From Candidatus Polarisedimenticolia bacterium (GTDB lineage Bacteria; Acidobacteriota; Polarisedimenticolia; Gp22-AA2), in the NCBI GenBank assembly GCA_036001465.1, contig DASYUH010000099.1:1-64000 (forward strand): a stretch of DNA of 64,000 bases. The letters are read 5' to 3'. Shown piece after piece: positions 51,120 to 60,071 of the stretch (within the stretch, counting starts at the first letter, position 1; each line of letters starts with the position of its first letter). Under the pieces are notes generated by a model. The model was given only the letters and a program-made list of their open reading frames with translations. It made no database searches and was not told the origin of the DNA. The translations under genes and the position numbers were made by a program.

Positions 51120-52336
51120 GCACCCTCATGCCGCAGCCGTCGCAGTCACCGGCCCTTCCGATGTCCGTGCCGGCCCGGGGCCCGGCGCCGGAGAAGCAGC
51201 GCGTCTGCCTGCCGGCGTGGCAGGGGCTGGGTTTCGAGGTGCTGGGGAAGCCGCTCCGCCCGAAGGAGACGCCATTCCCGTTCGGCATGCCGAACGGGAC
51301 CTACTTCTACCGGGCGCGGCACGCGATCTACCACCTGTTCCGGGCACTCGGCTTCGGCCCGAAGGACACTGTCCTCGCGCCCGATTATCACAGCGGCAAC
51401 GAGGTGGGGGCGATGCGAGCGTCGGGCGCGCACCTTCGCTTCTACCGGATCAACCGACGGCTGGAGCCGGACCTGGATCAGGTGGACCGGCTGATCCGCT
51501 CGGGAGCGCGCGCCCTTTTCGTGATCCATTACCTCGGCTGGCCCCAGCCGATGCGGGAGCTCATCGAGCTGTGCCGGAATCGCGGCATCCTCCTGATCGA
51601 AGATTGCGCTCTGGCGCTCCTGAGCGGGAGCGAGGGGCGGCCGCTCGGCACGTTCGGCGATTTCGCCATCTTCTGCCTGTACAAGACGCTCCCCGTTCCC
51701 AATGGCGGCTTGCTGGTGCAGAACACCGGGCCGTTGCACGGCCTCGACCGGCTCGGATGGGAGGGTTGCGGCATGGCCTCGGTCGCCGGCATGACCGCCG
51801 AGCTCGTCTTGCGGCGGATCCGCGGGCGCTGGGCGGCGGTGGGCGGGGCGCTCTCGGCCGCCAAGGGCGGGTTCGGCCGGGCGCTGCGGGTCTTGCCGGC
51901 GAAACGGGTCACCGTGGGCGACATCGGGTTCAACCTATCCGACGTCAACACGCGCATCTCGAGCCTGTCTCGGCTTCTCCTGAAGCGCTTCGACTACGAG
52001 GGGATCCGGGCGCGCCGCCGGGCGAACTTCCTGAGGATGCGCGACCGGCTCCAGGGAGGCGTCACCATGCTTCGTGAAGACCTGGATCCCGGCGTGTGCC
52101 CGCTGTTCTTCCCGATTCTGGTGAGCGACAAGGAGGCGGCGGCCGCCGCCCTGTGGCGTCGCGGCATTGAGGCGGTGCAGTTCTGGAACTACGGCGATCC
52201 CCAGGCCGCCCCCGAGGAAGGCCCGGACGCGAAGTACCTGCGTCACCACGTCCTGGAGATCCCGATCCACCAGGACATCGGCTCCGACCAGATCGATTAT
52301 GCCGCCCGTCAGATTCTCGATCTCGACTTGCAGTGA
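51116..52336 (+). CDS. DegT/DnrJ/EryC1-like PLP aminotransferase
   Basis: A 406-residue enzyme of the sugar aminotransferase type. The ATG overlaps the previous stop (ATGA). The fold is seen in VLAPDYHSGNEVGAMRASGAH, ARALFVIHYLGWPQP, ILLIEDCALALLSG and the cofactor Lys in FCLYKTLPVPNGGLLV. The C-terminal domain closes with VQFWNYGDP. Such enzymes transfer an amino group to a keto-sugar nucleotide, which would provide amino sugars for the polysaccharide. The N-terminal 40 residues are Pro/Ser-rich and not conserved. The later deacetylase fits an amino-sugar-containing polymer. Confidence 0.8.
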   Translation: MSTLMPQPSQSPALPMSVPARGPAPEKQRVCLPAWQGLGFEVLGKPLRPKETPFPFGMPNGTYFYRARHAIYHLFRALGFGPKDTVLAPDYHSGNEVGAMRASGAHLRFYRINRRLEPDLDQVDRLIRSGARALFVIHYLGWPQPMRELIELCRNRGILLIEDCALALLSGSEGRPLGTFGDFAIFCLYKTLPVPNGGLLVQNTGPLHGLDRLGWEGCGMASVAGMTAELVLRRIRGRWAAVGGALSAAKGGFGRALRVLPAKRVTVGDIGFNLSDVNTRISSLSRLLLKRFDYEGIRARRRANFLRMRDRLQGGVTMLREDLDPGVCPLFFPILVSDKEAAAAALWRRGIEAVQFWNYGDPQAAPEEGPDAKYLRHHVLEIPIHQDIGSDQIDYAARQILDLDLQ

Positions 52337-52366
52337 ACCCCGTCGCTCTATAAAGGAGGAACGCAC

Positions 52367-52516
52367 ATGCTCGAAACATTGATCGTGCTCTTCGTCATCC
52401 TGTGGCTGCTCGGGTTGGTCTCCTCGTACACCATGGGGGGATTGATCCACGTGCTTCTCGTGCTCGCCGTCGTGATGTTGGTGCTTCGCCTCTTCCGAGG
52501 CCGTAGCTGCGCCTGA
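52367..52516 (+). CDS. DUF5670/lmo0937-type small membrane protein
   Basis: A 49-residue protein with the ATG 7 bases after AAAGGAGG, an excellent ribosome site. Two hydrophobic segments (LETLIVLFVILWLLGLVSS and LIHVLLVLAVVMLVLRLF) flank a GGLIH turn, matching the DUF5670/lmo0937 pattern. These proteins are often stress-induced and have no known activity. It opens a three-gene cassette with the following small membrane protein and M48 protease, inserted within the EPS cluster. A CTATAAAG sequence in front could be part of a promoter. Confidence 0.75.
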   Translation: MLETLIVLFVILWLLGLVSSYTMGGLIHVLLVLAVVMLVLRLFRGRSCA

Positions 52517-52531
52517 GCAGGAGGACACGGC

Positions 52532-52753
52532 ATGAATCCAATCAAGACCCTGGCTATCGTGCTGATCGTGGCCGGCATTCTCGGACTGGCCTACGGCGGC
52601 TTCAGCTACACCAGCGAGAGCCACGACCTCAAGCTGGGGAACCTGGAGCTGTCGGTCAAGGACAAGGAAACGGTCAACATCCCCGTCTGGGTCGGCACCG
52701 GCGCCATCGTGGCCGGCGTATTGCTGTTTTTCGTGCGCCAGAAAACACTTTAG
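52532..52753 (+). CDS. Conserved two-segment small membrane protein
   Basis: A 73-residue protein with the ATG after GGAGGACACGGC. Two hydrophobic segments (IVLIVAGILGLAYGGFSY and IPVWVGTGAIVAGVLLFFV) are joined by a charged loop (DLKLGNLELSVKDKETVN). This arrangement is seen in a widespread group of small stress-associated membrane proteins, but I know no tested function. It lies 15 bases after the DUF5670-type gene and 35 before the M48 protease, so it should be part of the same unit. Confidence 0.72.
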   Translation: MNPIKTLAIVLIVAGILGLAYGGFSYTSESHDLKLGNLELSVKDKETVNIPVWVGTGAIVAGVLLFFVRQKTL

Positions 52754-52788
52754 AACCGCCCGGATCACAATCGAAAGAGGTGAATGAC

Positions 52789-54321
52789 ATGAAGGCAAGA
52801 CGCGTTCGAATCGCCGTCGTGATAGGCAGTCTCCTGGCAGTGGCATCCGTGGCCGGAGGGTCGTCCTTCGCCCAGACCAAGATCAAGCCGGGGTTCAATC
52901 TTTTCTCCGTGGAGCAGGACAAGGAAATCGGCCTGAAATCCGCGGCCGAGGCGGAGCGTCAGCTGCCGATCCTCCATGACCGCCAGATCGATGCGTTCGT
53001 CACTGCGGTCGGCAAGCGTCTCGCGGCCTCGGCCCCCGGGGCGAAATACCCGTACCAGTTCAAGGTCGTGAACGCCTCCGACATCAATGCGTTCGCGCTG
53101 CCCGGCGGATACCTGTACTTCAACCGCGGCCTCCTCGAGGCGGCCAAGACCGAGGGACAGCTCGCGGGCGTCATGGCGCACGAGATCGCCCACGTGGCTC
53201 TGCGGCACGGGACCAATCAGGCGTCGAAGGCCTACCTCAGCCAGATGGGGCTCGGAGTGATGGGAGGCCTCATCGGCAAGGACGGCGGCTCGACCGCAAA
53301 AACGGTCAATGCCATCGGGGGATTCGGGCTGAACGCGATGTTCCTGAAGTTCAGCCGCACGGACGAGGAGCAGGCAGACATCGTGGGCGCGCAGACGATG
53401 GCCAGGGCCGGCTACAATCCGCAGGACATGGTGGATTTCTTCGAGCTGCTGCGAAGCACGCAGGCGCGCGATCCGGGGAAGGTTGAGCAGTTCTTCAGCA
53501 GCCACCCCGCCCCCAAGGATCGCGCCAGCCGCATCAGGACCGAGATGCGGGCGCTGAACATCAAGCCGACGCAGCCGGTCGGCGGCATGACGAAGGTGAA
53601 ATCCACGCTCAAGGCGCTGTCCCCGGCGCAGTCGACCCAGCAGATCGCCCAGGCGACGACCGGCACGACGGGATCGACTGCGCTCACCGCCGGCGGCGGC
53701 CGCGTGGCCGAAGTCAACGTCGACCGTCCGTCCACGAGCTTCCGATCGTTTCAGCAGCGAGGCGGGTTCTTCCGCGTCGACTACCCGACGAACTGGAGCG
53801 TCTACGAGCCGACGAACGGGTACGGGGCCACCCTCGCTCCGCCGGGCGGTTACGTCGACACGGGAGGCGACGAAAGGAACCTCGTCTACGGCGTGATCAT
53901 CAACCATTACGATCCGATCGATCGCGAAGCCAGCGAACGGTTCGGGAGCGGCGGGTCCGTGAACTACAGCACCGGCTTCGTCGACGGCAGCGGCCGCTCC
54001 ATCAGTCGCACGAACCTTGCCCAGGCCACGAACGACCTGATCGCCCAGATCCTCCGGTCCAATCCCAATCTGAAAATTTCTCCCAATTCACAGCGAACCG
54101 ACACGGTCAGCGGGGCCGCGGCTCTCTCCCTGGTCCTGTCCGGCCGCTCGGACGTGACGGAACAGGAGGAGCGTGTCACCCTGTTCACTCGCGAGCTTCC
54201 CGATGACGACGTCATCTACGCGCTGTTCATCGCCCCCGGGCAGGACTATGGCGAGCTGGGCAAGACGTTCGACCGCATGATCTCCAGCCTGGAGGTCAAC
54301 GACCGCGCGGTGCACGACTAA
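52789..54321 (+). CDS. Exported M48-family metalloprotease
   Basis: A 510-residue periplasmic protease; the ATG at MKARR is 8 bases after GAGG, better placed than the ATG three codons earlier. A signal peptide ends near SSFAQ. The M48 domain has VMAHEIAHVALRHG (HExxH) and EEQADIVGAQTMARAG with the third zinc ligand Glu. The family resembles BepA-like proteins that help outer-membrane protein assembly or remove misfolded ones. A 190-residue C-terminal part (from about 320) is a separate beta-rich domain with no TPR repeats, unlike BepA. It closes the inserted cassette. Confidence 0.88.
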   Translation: MKARRVRIAVVIGSLLAVASVAGGSSFAQTKIKPGFNLFSVEQDKEIGLKSAAEAERQLPILHDRQIDAFVTAVGKRLAASAPGAKYPYQFKVVNASDINAFALPGGYLYFNRGLLEAAKTEGQLAGVMAHEIAHVALRHGTNQASKAYLSQMGLGVMGGLIGKDGGSTAKTVNAIGGFGLNAMFLKFSRTDEEQADIVGAQTMARAGYNPQDMVDFFELLRSTQARDPGKVEQFFSSHPAPKDRASRIRTEMRALNIKPTQPVGGMTKVKSTLKALSPAQSTQQIAQATTGTTGSTALTAGGGRVAEVNVDRPSTSFRSFQQRGGFFRVDYPTNWSVYEPTNGYGATLAPPGGYVDTGGDERNLVYGVIINHYDPIDREASERFGSGGSVNYSTGFVDGSGRSISRTNLAQATNDLIAQILRSNPNLKISPNSQRTDTVSGAAALSLVLSGRSDVTEQEERVTLFTRELPDDDVIYALFIAPGQDYGELGKTFDRMISSLEVNDRAVHD

Positions 54322-54353
54322 TCGCATCCTCCGGAACATTCCTCCAAAGCAGC

Positions 54354-55577
54354 ATGCTCACCCCATCCTCTTCCCTGGTGGCCGGCCGGCCCCTCCCCTG
54401 CGCGATCGAGACGATCGCGGAGGTGGAGGGGTTCCGGCGGCTCCGACGCGAGTGGAACGAGCTTCTCTCGACGAGCCCGTCCGCCTCCGTCTTTCTGACG
54501 TGGGAGTGGATGTTCACCTGGTGGAAGCACCTGGGCGGCCGGCGGCGGCTGTCGATCCTCGCGGTCCGTTCCGCGGGCGAGCTGGTCGCCATCGCACCCC
54601 TGGCGGTCCGTCCCCCCGACTACGGCCGGCTGGCGCCGTTCCCCTCGCTGGAGTTCCTCGGCACGGGATTCGTCGGATCCGACTACCTGGACCTGATCGT
54701 CCGCACAGGCCGGGAGCACGTCGCCCTTCCAGCCCTGGCCGATCATCTGGGGCGGGGGAAGGTCATGCTCGAGATGGCGCAGGTCAGGACGGGATTCTCC
54801 CAGGCTCTCGATCTCTCGGAGTGGCTCGAGGGGAGCGGCTGGGGCGTGTCCGCCTCCACGACCGCCGTGTGCCCCTATATCGATCTTTCGGGCCAGACGT
54901 GGGGATCGTATCTCGCCGGACTCGGCCCGGCGCACCGGGCCAATCTGCAGCGTCGCCTGCGGAACCTGACCCGGTCGTCCGAGCCGCTCTTCACCGAGGC
55001 AGCGAGCGAGGAGGAGCGGCGCGAGTTCCTCGGCCACCTGATCGACCTGCACAATCTGCGAAGGCGGGATCTGGGGGGATCGGAGGCCTTCCACACGCCG
55101 GGTCTGCTGGCCTTTCACCAGGAGTTCAGCGCGCTGGCCCTGCAACGCGGCTGGCTGCGTCTGTGCCTCCTGCGTCTTGACCGCAAGCCGGCCGCGGCGC
55201 TCTACGGGTTCCGCTACGGTCGCACCTTCTACTTCTACCAGTCGGGCTTCGACCCGGCGTACCGCAAGCAGAGCGTCGGCCTCGTCGCCATGGGGCTGAC
55301 CATCCGCAAGGCCCTGGAGGAAGGGGCGGCGGAATTCGACCTTTTGCACGGCGACGAAGGGTACAAGTCGCTTTGGGCGCGGCAGCACCGGGAGATCGGG
55401 CGGCTGGAGGCCTACCCGCCCCGCACGCGCGGCGCCATCCAGCGGACCGTGATCGATTTCGGCCGCGGCGCCCGGCGGCTGGCGCGCAGGGCCATCCCCC
55501 GCGTCCTGGCCGACCGGATCGCCGCCGCCCTGAACAGCAGGTCGAGAAAGACAGGCACGTGCTTAGAAATCTCGTGA
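54354..55577 (+). CDS. CelD/BcsL-type (FemAB-like) GNAT acyltransferase, copy 2
   Basis: A 407-residue protein. VFLTWEWMFTWWKHLGG, LVAIAPLAVRPPDYG and the central HRANLQRRLRNLTR and AALYGFRYGRTFYFYQSG place it in the same CelD/BcsL-type group as the gene at 49899, although the two are well diverged. The C-terminal 50 residues are Arg-rich. It resumes the EPS cluster after the three-gene cassette. Its last 19 bases overlap the deacetylase start. The acyl donor and acceptor are unknown; FemAB-like or acetylation activity are both possible. Confidence 0.8.
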   Translation: MLTPSSSLVAGRPLPCAIETIAEVEGFRRLRREWNELLSTSPSASVFLTWEWMFTWWKHLGGRRRLSILAVRSAGELVAIAPLAVRPPDYGRLAPFPSLEFLGTGFVGSDYLDLIVRTGREHVALPALADHLGRGKVMLEMAQVRTGFSQALDLSEWLEGSGWGVSASTTAVCPYIDLSGQTWGSYLAGLGPAHRANLQRRLRNLTRSSEPLFTEAASEEERREFLGHLIDLHNLRRRDLGGSEAFHTPGLLAFHQEFSALALQRGWLRLCLLRLDRKPAAALYGFRYGRTFYFYQSGFDPAYRKQSVGLVAMGLTIRKALEEGAAEFDLLHGDEGYKSLWARQHREIGRLEAYPPRTRGAIQRTVIDFGRGARRLARRAIPRVLADRIAAALNSRSRKTGTCLEIS

Positions 55578-56686
55578 AGTCGGGTCTGGCGCTGGGGCTG
55601 ACCAAGTCCGGCGCCGCGGGGCTTCTGGGGTCCGGCCGGAGATCGAGGGAAACGCCCCTCGTCGTCGGGTACCACAGGGTGGTCCAGGACTTCGACCGGA
55701 GCGCCACGACCTCCATACCGTCGATGCTGATCAGCGCGCGGATGCTGGAGCAGCACCTCGACTGGCTGGGCGGACACTACCGACTGGTCTCCCTGGAGGA
55801 CATGGGGAAGCGCCTGGAGGAGGGAGCCTCCACCGCCGGGACCGCCGCCGTCACGTTCGACGACGGCTACGCGGACGTGTACGAGAACGCCTTCTCGATT
55901 CTCAAGCGCAAGGGGTTCCCCGCGACCATCTTCGTCGTGACCGGGATGATCGGCACGTCGCAGTCGATGATCCACGACAGGTTGTACGCCCTCCTTGGAC
56001 GGGCCCTGTCGGGCGCGGCGGCCCCCGCCGGCGTGCTCGCCGGCCTGTACGGCGACTGCGGTCTGCGCATGCCCGAGCCTCGAGCCCTGGCGCGCGCGGG
56101 CCGGACGACATTCACGGCGCTGCGCCTGTTCCTCGATACTCTCGCGCAGCCCGCCATCCTGGCCGTGATCGCGAAGCTCGAGACCCGCTTCGGCCCGAAC
56201 GGGACCGACGGCGGTCTGGCGCTCACCTGGGAGATGATCGACGAGATGCGCTCTGCCGGCGTGACGATCGGCTCTCACAGCCGGACGCACGCCCTGCTGA
56301 CCCATGAGAGCCCGCAGCGAAAGCGCAACGAGATTTCCGGATCACGCCAGACGCTGGAAGCGCGCCTGAAGACGCAGGTGGACCATTTCGCCTACCCCGA
56401 CGGCCGGTTCGACTCCCAGACCCTGATCGCCACGGCCGGGGCGGGCTACCGGTTCGGATACACCGCCTGCGGGCACCGCGATCCGAGATTCCCGCTCCTG
56501 ACGCTGTCGCGCCGGGTCCTCTGGGAACGCGCCTGCGTCGACTCCCGCGGGGCCTTCTCCGGGGCGGTCCTGGCCTGCCTGGTCGGGGGCGTCTTCGACG
56601 TCCTGTCTCCGTGCCGCCTGACTCACGGGCCCGGGATTGATGGCAGGCCGCACCTGTGCGCGGCTTGGAGCGGCACGACATCGTGA
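55559..56686 (+). CDS. Polysaccharide deacetylase (NodB-type)
   Basis: A 375-residue enzyme starting at GTG inside the end of the previous gene. NodB motif 1 is AAVTFDDGYADVYENA (catalytic Asp pair), and motif 2 is TIGSHSRTHALLTH (the zinc-binding HxxxH). Later come QVDHFAYPDGRFDSQ and the final strands. It removes acetyl groups from amino sugars of the nascent polymer. The first 30 residues are hydrophobic and Gly/Ala-rich, which could be a weak membrane anchor. An insert of about 95 residues between motifs 1 and 2 is larger than usual. It joins the flippase gene by a GTGA overlap. Confidence 0.88.
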   Translation: MLRNLVKSGLALGLTKSGAAGLLGSGRRSRETPLVVGYHRVVQDFDRSATTSIPSMLISARMLEQHLDWLGGHYRLVSLEDMGKRLEEGASTAGTAAVTFDDGYADVYENAFSILKRKGFPATIFVVTGMIGTSQSMIHDRLYALLGRALSGAAAPAGVLAGLYGDCGLRMPEPRALARAGRTTFTALRLFLDTLAQPAILAVIAKLETRFGPNGTDGGLALTWEMIDEMRSAGVTIGSHSRTHALLTHESPQRKRNEISGSRQTLEARLKTQVDHFAYPDGRFDSQTLIATAGAGYRFGYTACGHRDPRFPLLTLSRRVLWERACVDSRGAFSGAVLACLVGGVFDVLSPCRLTHGPGIDGRPHLCAAWSGTTS

Positions 56687-58170
56687 TCCAGCCCGCCAAG
56701 TCCGCCGGAATCCCGTTCGGGCCCGAGCTCGTGCTGACGCTCGGCCGCAGCGTCGGCTTCGCAGCGACGTTCTTCATCCCGGTGGTGCTGGTGCGTGTGT
56801 TCGACCAGACCACGTTCGGCACCTACAAGCAGCTCTTCCTGGTCTTCGCCACCCTGTATTTCATAGCGCAGGTGGGCCTGGCCGAGAGCTTGTTCTACTT
56901 CGTCCCGCAGGCGCAGGGGCGCCGCGGGACTTATGTCGCGAACGCAGCGATCGGCCTCGGGGCCCTGGGTCTCGCGACCGGCGCGCTGCTGTGGGCCCGA
57001 GCGCCGGCCCTCGCCGCCTGGTTGAACAACGCCGCGCTGGCTCCGTATCTCCCGTGGATCGGCGCGTTCCTGCTTCTGATGCTCGTCTCGGCGGGCCTCG
57101 AGATCGTCCTGATCGCGCGTGGGCGTTTTGTCTGGGCGGCGGCGTCGTACGGACTGTCGGACCTGCTGCGCGCGGCGCTGTTCATCCTGCCCGCTCTGGT
57201 CACGCGCCGCCTGGAATGGGTGCTGCTGGGCGCGGTGGCGTTCGCGGCCCTGCGCATGGTCGTGACGCTCGGTTACTTCATCGGGGAGTTCAGGGGCGCA
57301 TTGCGTCCGGGCAGCGGAGCGCTGGGCGAGCAGCTTTCGTACGCGCTGCCGTTCGGGGCGGCGGTCCTGATCGAGACGATCCAGGGGAACCTGCACCAGT
57401 ACGTGGTGTCCGCACGCTTTGATGCGGCCACCTTCGCCATCTATGCAGTCGGCTGTTTGCAGGTCCCGTTCGTGGATTTCGTGGCGGGCCCGGCAGGGAG
57501 CGTGATGATGGTCCGCATGAGCGAGAGGCTCGGCGATAACGACCGGGGATCCGTCCTGGAGCTCTGGCACCAGACGACGCTGCGTCTCGCGATGATCTTC
57601 TTCCCTCTGACGGCGATGCTTCTGGTTCTGGGGCGCGACCTGATCCTCGTCCTGTTCACGCCGGCGTACGCGGCGAGCGTGCCGATCTTCCTCGCCTGGA
57701 CGCTTTCGATCCTGTTCCCGGTGCTGCAGACCGACGGTGTGTTGCGGGTCTTCGCCAGGACGCGCTTCATGCTCATGGTGAACGTCGCCCGGCTCGTGTT
57801 GATCCTGGGATCGATCTCCTGGTTCCTCTCGACGTTCGGGCTCATAGGGGCCGTCCTGGTCACCCTCTCCAGCATGATCGTCGCGAAGGGCCTGATGCTG
57901 TTCGACATGTGTCGACTCCTGAAGGTGGGCCCGCGCCGGCTTCTCCCCTGGGGCGGGCTCGCGACGACGGCCGGCCTGGCCGCCGCTGCTGCGGCCCCGG
58001 CGTGGGTGGTCATGCAGGCGCTGGCCGACCATCCTCTGGCGGGCCTGGCGGCCGCGGGGATGACCTACGCGTCGATCTACCTGGCGGCCCTCGCCGCCGT
58101 CCACAGATGGCCGCGCTCTGGCGGCGGAGCGGTGGAACCGCTTCAAGCCGTGCGCGCCGAGGGAGCGTAA
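56683..58170 (+). CDS. Wzx-type polysaccharide flippase
   Basis: A 495-residue inner-membrane protein with 12-14 hydrophobic segments and the MATE/MOP-type pattern: SVGFAATFFIPVVLVRVF, FATLYFIAQVGLAESLFYF, GAAVLIETIQGNLHQYVVSA and LVLFTPAYAASVPIF. It should flip the lipid-linked repeat unit to the periplasm. I use GTG at 56683, which overlaps the deacetylase stop (GTGA); an in-frame GTG at 56656 would add 9 residues without a ribosome site. A central loop with Arg/Asp residues (MSERLGDNDRGSV) is typical of the family. It precedes the AsnB gene by 8 bases. Confidence 0.88.
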   Translation: MIQPAKSAGIPFGPELVLTLGRSVGFAATFFIPVVLVRVFDQTTFGTYKQLFLVFATLYFIAQVGLAESLFYFVPQAQGRRGTYVANAAIGLGALGLATGALLWARAPALAAWLNNAALAPYLPWIGAFLLLMLVSAGLEIVLIARGRFVWAAASYGLSDLLRAALFILPALVTRRLEWVLLGAVAFAALRMVVTLGYFIGEFRGALRPGSGALGEQLSYALPFGAAVLIETIQGNLHQYVVSARFDAATFAIYAVGCLQVPFVDFVAGPAGSVMMVRMSERLGDNDRGSVLELWHQTTLRLAMIFFPLTAMLLVLGRDLILVLFTPAYAASVPIFLAWTLSILFPVLQTDGVLRVFARTRFMLMVNVARLVLILGSISWFLSTFGLIGAVLVTLSSMIVAKGLMLFDMCRLLKVGPRRLLPWGGLATTAGLAAAAAAPAWVVMQALADHPLAGLAAAGMTYASIYLAALAAVHRWPRSGGGAVEPLQAVRAEGA

Positions 58171-58178
58171 TCCCGCCC

Positions 58179-60071
58179 ATGTGCGGCATTGCCGGCATCG
58201 TTCATCTCGACGGCGGGCCCGTCGTTCCGGAAGACGTCCGGCGCATGTGCGACGTCATGCGCCACCGCGGACCGGACGACGAGGGGCTTTACCTGGGCGC
58301 CTGCGCCGGATTGGGAATGCGGCGTCTGAGCATCATCGATCTCGAAACCGGCCGGCAGCCGATCCACAACGAGGACCGGACGGTCTGGGTGGTGCTGAAC
58401 GGCGAGATCTACAACTTCCGGGAGCTCCGGCGGGACCTGGAGTCCAGAGGGCATGCGTTCCACACGCACACCGACACGGAGACCATCGTCCACCTTTACG
58501 AGGAGTACGGCGACCGGTGCGTCGATCACCTGCGCGGCATGTTTGCCTTCGCCCTCTGGGACGAAACGCAGCGCCGGCTTCTCCTGGCCCGCGACCGTCT
58601 CGGAGTGAAGCCGCTGTACTACGCCGAGATCGACGGACGGCTCGCGTTCGCCTCAGAGCTCAAGGCCCTCCTCGAGCTGCCGTACATCGAGCCGGAGATC
58701 AACTGGCGGGCCGCGTCTCACCTGTTCACGTTTCTCACGACCCCCGCGTCCGACAGCATCGTCCAGGGGGTCCGCAAGCTACCTGCCGGGCACCTCCTGG
58801 TCGCCACGCCCGGCCACGGGACGCGGGTCCGCCCTTACTGGGACGTCCGCTTCGAGCCCGTCCATGGCCGGAGCGCCGGCGATCTGGCCGAGGAGCTGCG
58901 CGCGCTGCTGGACGAGTCGGTGCGCCTGCGGCTGGTGAGCGACGTGCCCCTGGGGGCCTTCCTGAGCGGCGGGCTCGACTCGAGTGCGGTCGTCGCCACG
59001 ATGGCGCGCCACATGACAGGCCCGGTCAAGACCTTTACCATCGGTTTCAAGGACCAGGCGTTCGACGAGAGCGCGCACGCCCGGCGGGTCGCCCGGAAGT
59101 TCGGGACGGAGCACCACGAGCTCGTCCTCGAACCCGAGGTGGTCGACATCGTCGAGCGCATCGCCTGGCACCTCGACGAGCCGTTCGGCGACTCCTCGGC
59201 CATCCCCACCTACATGGTGTCGCAGCTGGCGGCCAAGCACGTGAAGGTGGTGCTCTCGGGCGACGGCGGAGACGAGCTCTTCGCCGGCTACGACAGGTAC
59301 CTCGTCGAGGCGCGGAGGCGCGCCTTCCGGCTCCCCGCGGCGGCGCGCTGGACCGTCGGGGCGGTGGCCGCATCCCTTCCGCCGGGAGCAAAGGGGCGCA
59401 ATGTCCTGCGCAACCTGGCGCTCGACGGACCGCACCGCTACCTGGACGAATCGACGCTCTTCCATCGCGACGACCTGGAGCGTCTGCTCATGCCCGAGGC
59501 CCTCGGTCGCATGGCGGAGGGCGATCCCTGGAGCGAGGAGCTGGGCTACCTGGCGCGGGCGGGCGGCCACTGGCTGTCGGCGGCGCGCTACATGGATATG
59601 AAGGCCTATCTGCCCCTGGACATCCTCACCAAGGTGGACCGGATGAGCATGGCGCACTCGCTGGAAGCGCGCGCGCCGCTCCTGGACCATCGGCTGGTCG
59701 AGTTCGCGGCGACGATCCCCCCCGACATGCTGCTGCGCGGCGGCACGACGAAGTGGATCTTCAAGGAGGCGATGCGGGGCATCCTGCCCGACGACATCAT
59801 CGACCGGCGCAAGCAGGGTTTCGCCGTCCCGCTCGGCCGCTGGTTCAGAGGGAAGCTCGGCAGGTTCGTCCGCGACCTGCTCCTGTCGAAGCGCAGCCGG
59901 GAGCGGGGCATCTTCAACCCGATCGCAATCGAGACCCTGGTGCGACACCACGAGGCCGGGCGTCCGCTCGACCTGCACCTCTGGACGCTGCTCTCCTTCG
60001 AGCTGTGGTGCCGCGCCTTCGTCGACGCCCGCTCTTGGCGGCAGAAGGAGGTCGCATGCGCGTCGCTCTGA
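58179..60071 (+). CDS. asnB: Asparagine synthase-like amidotransferase (AsnB type)
   Basis: A 630-residue protein. The N-terminal glutaminase starts with Met-Cys (MCGIAGIVHL), giving the catalytic Cys once Met is removed, with RLSIIDLETG and NGEIYNF following. The synthetase domain has LSGGLDSSAVVATM (ATP site) and VLSGDGGDELFAGYDRY. It may amidate or link an amino acid to a uronic acid or other sugar of the EPS, as similar genes do in exosortase-linked EPS clusters, or make asparagine. The start is fixed by the Cys. Its last 16 bases overlap the next gene. A second copy begins at 63897. Confidence 0.88.
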   Translation: MCGIAGIVHLDGGPVVPEDVRRMCDVMRHRGPDDEGLYLGACAGLGMRRLSIIDLETGRQPIHNEDRTVWVVLNGEIYNFRELRRDLESRGHAFHTHTDTETIVHLYEEYGDRCVDHLRGMFAFALWDETQRRLLLARDRLGVKPLYYAEIDGRLAFASELKALLELPYIEPEINWRAASHLFTFLTTPASDSIVQGVRKLPAGHLLVATPGHGTRVRPYWDVRFEPVHGRSAGDLAEELRALLDESVRLRLVSDVPLGAFLSGGLDSSAVVATMARHMTGPVKTFTIGFKDQAFDESAHARRVARKFGTEHHELVLEPEVVDIVERIAWHLDEPFGDSSAIPTYMVSQLAAKHVKVVLSGDGGDELFAGYDRYLVEARRRAFRLPAAARWTVGAVAASLPPGAKGRNVLRNLALDGPHRYLDESTLFHRDDLERLLMPEALGRMAEGDPWSEELGYLARAGGHWLSAARYMDMKAYLPLDILTKVDRMSMAHSLEARAPLLDHRLVEFAATIPPDMLLRGGTTKWIFKEAMRGILPDDIIDRRKQGFAVPLGRWFRGKLGRFVRDLLLSKRSRERGIFNPIAIETLVRHHEAGRPLDLHLWTLLSFELWCRAFVDARSWRQKEVACASL

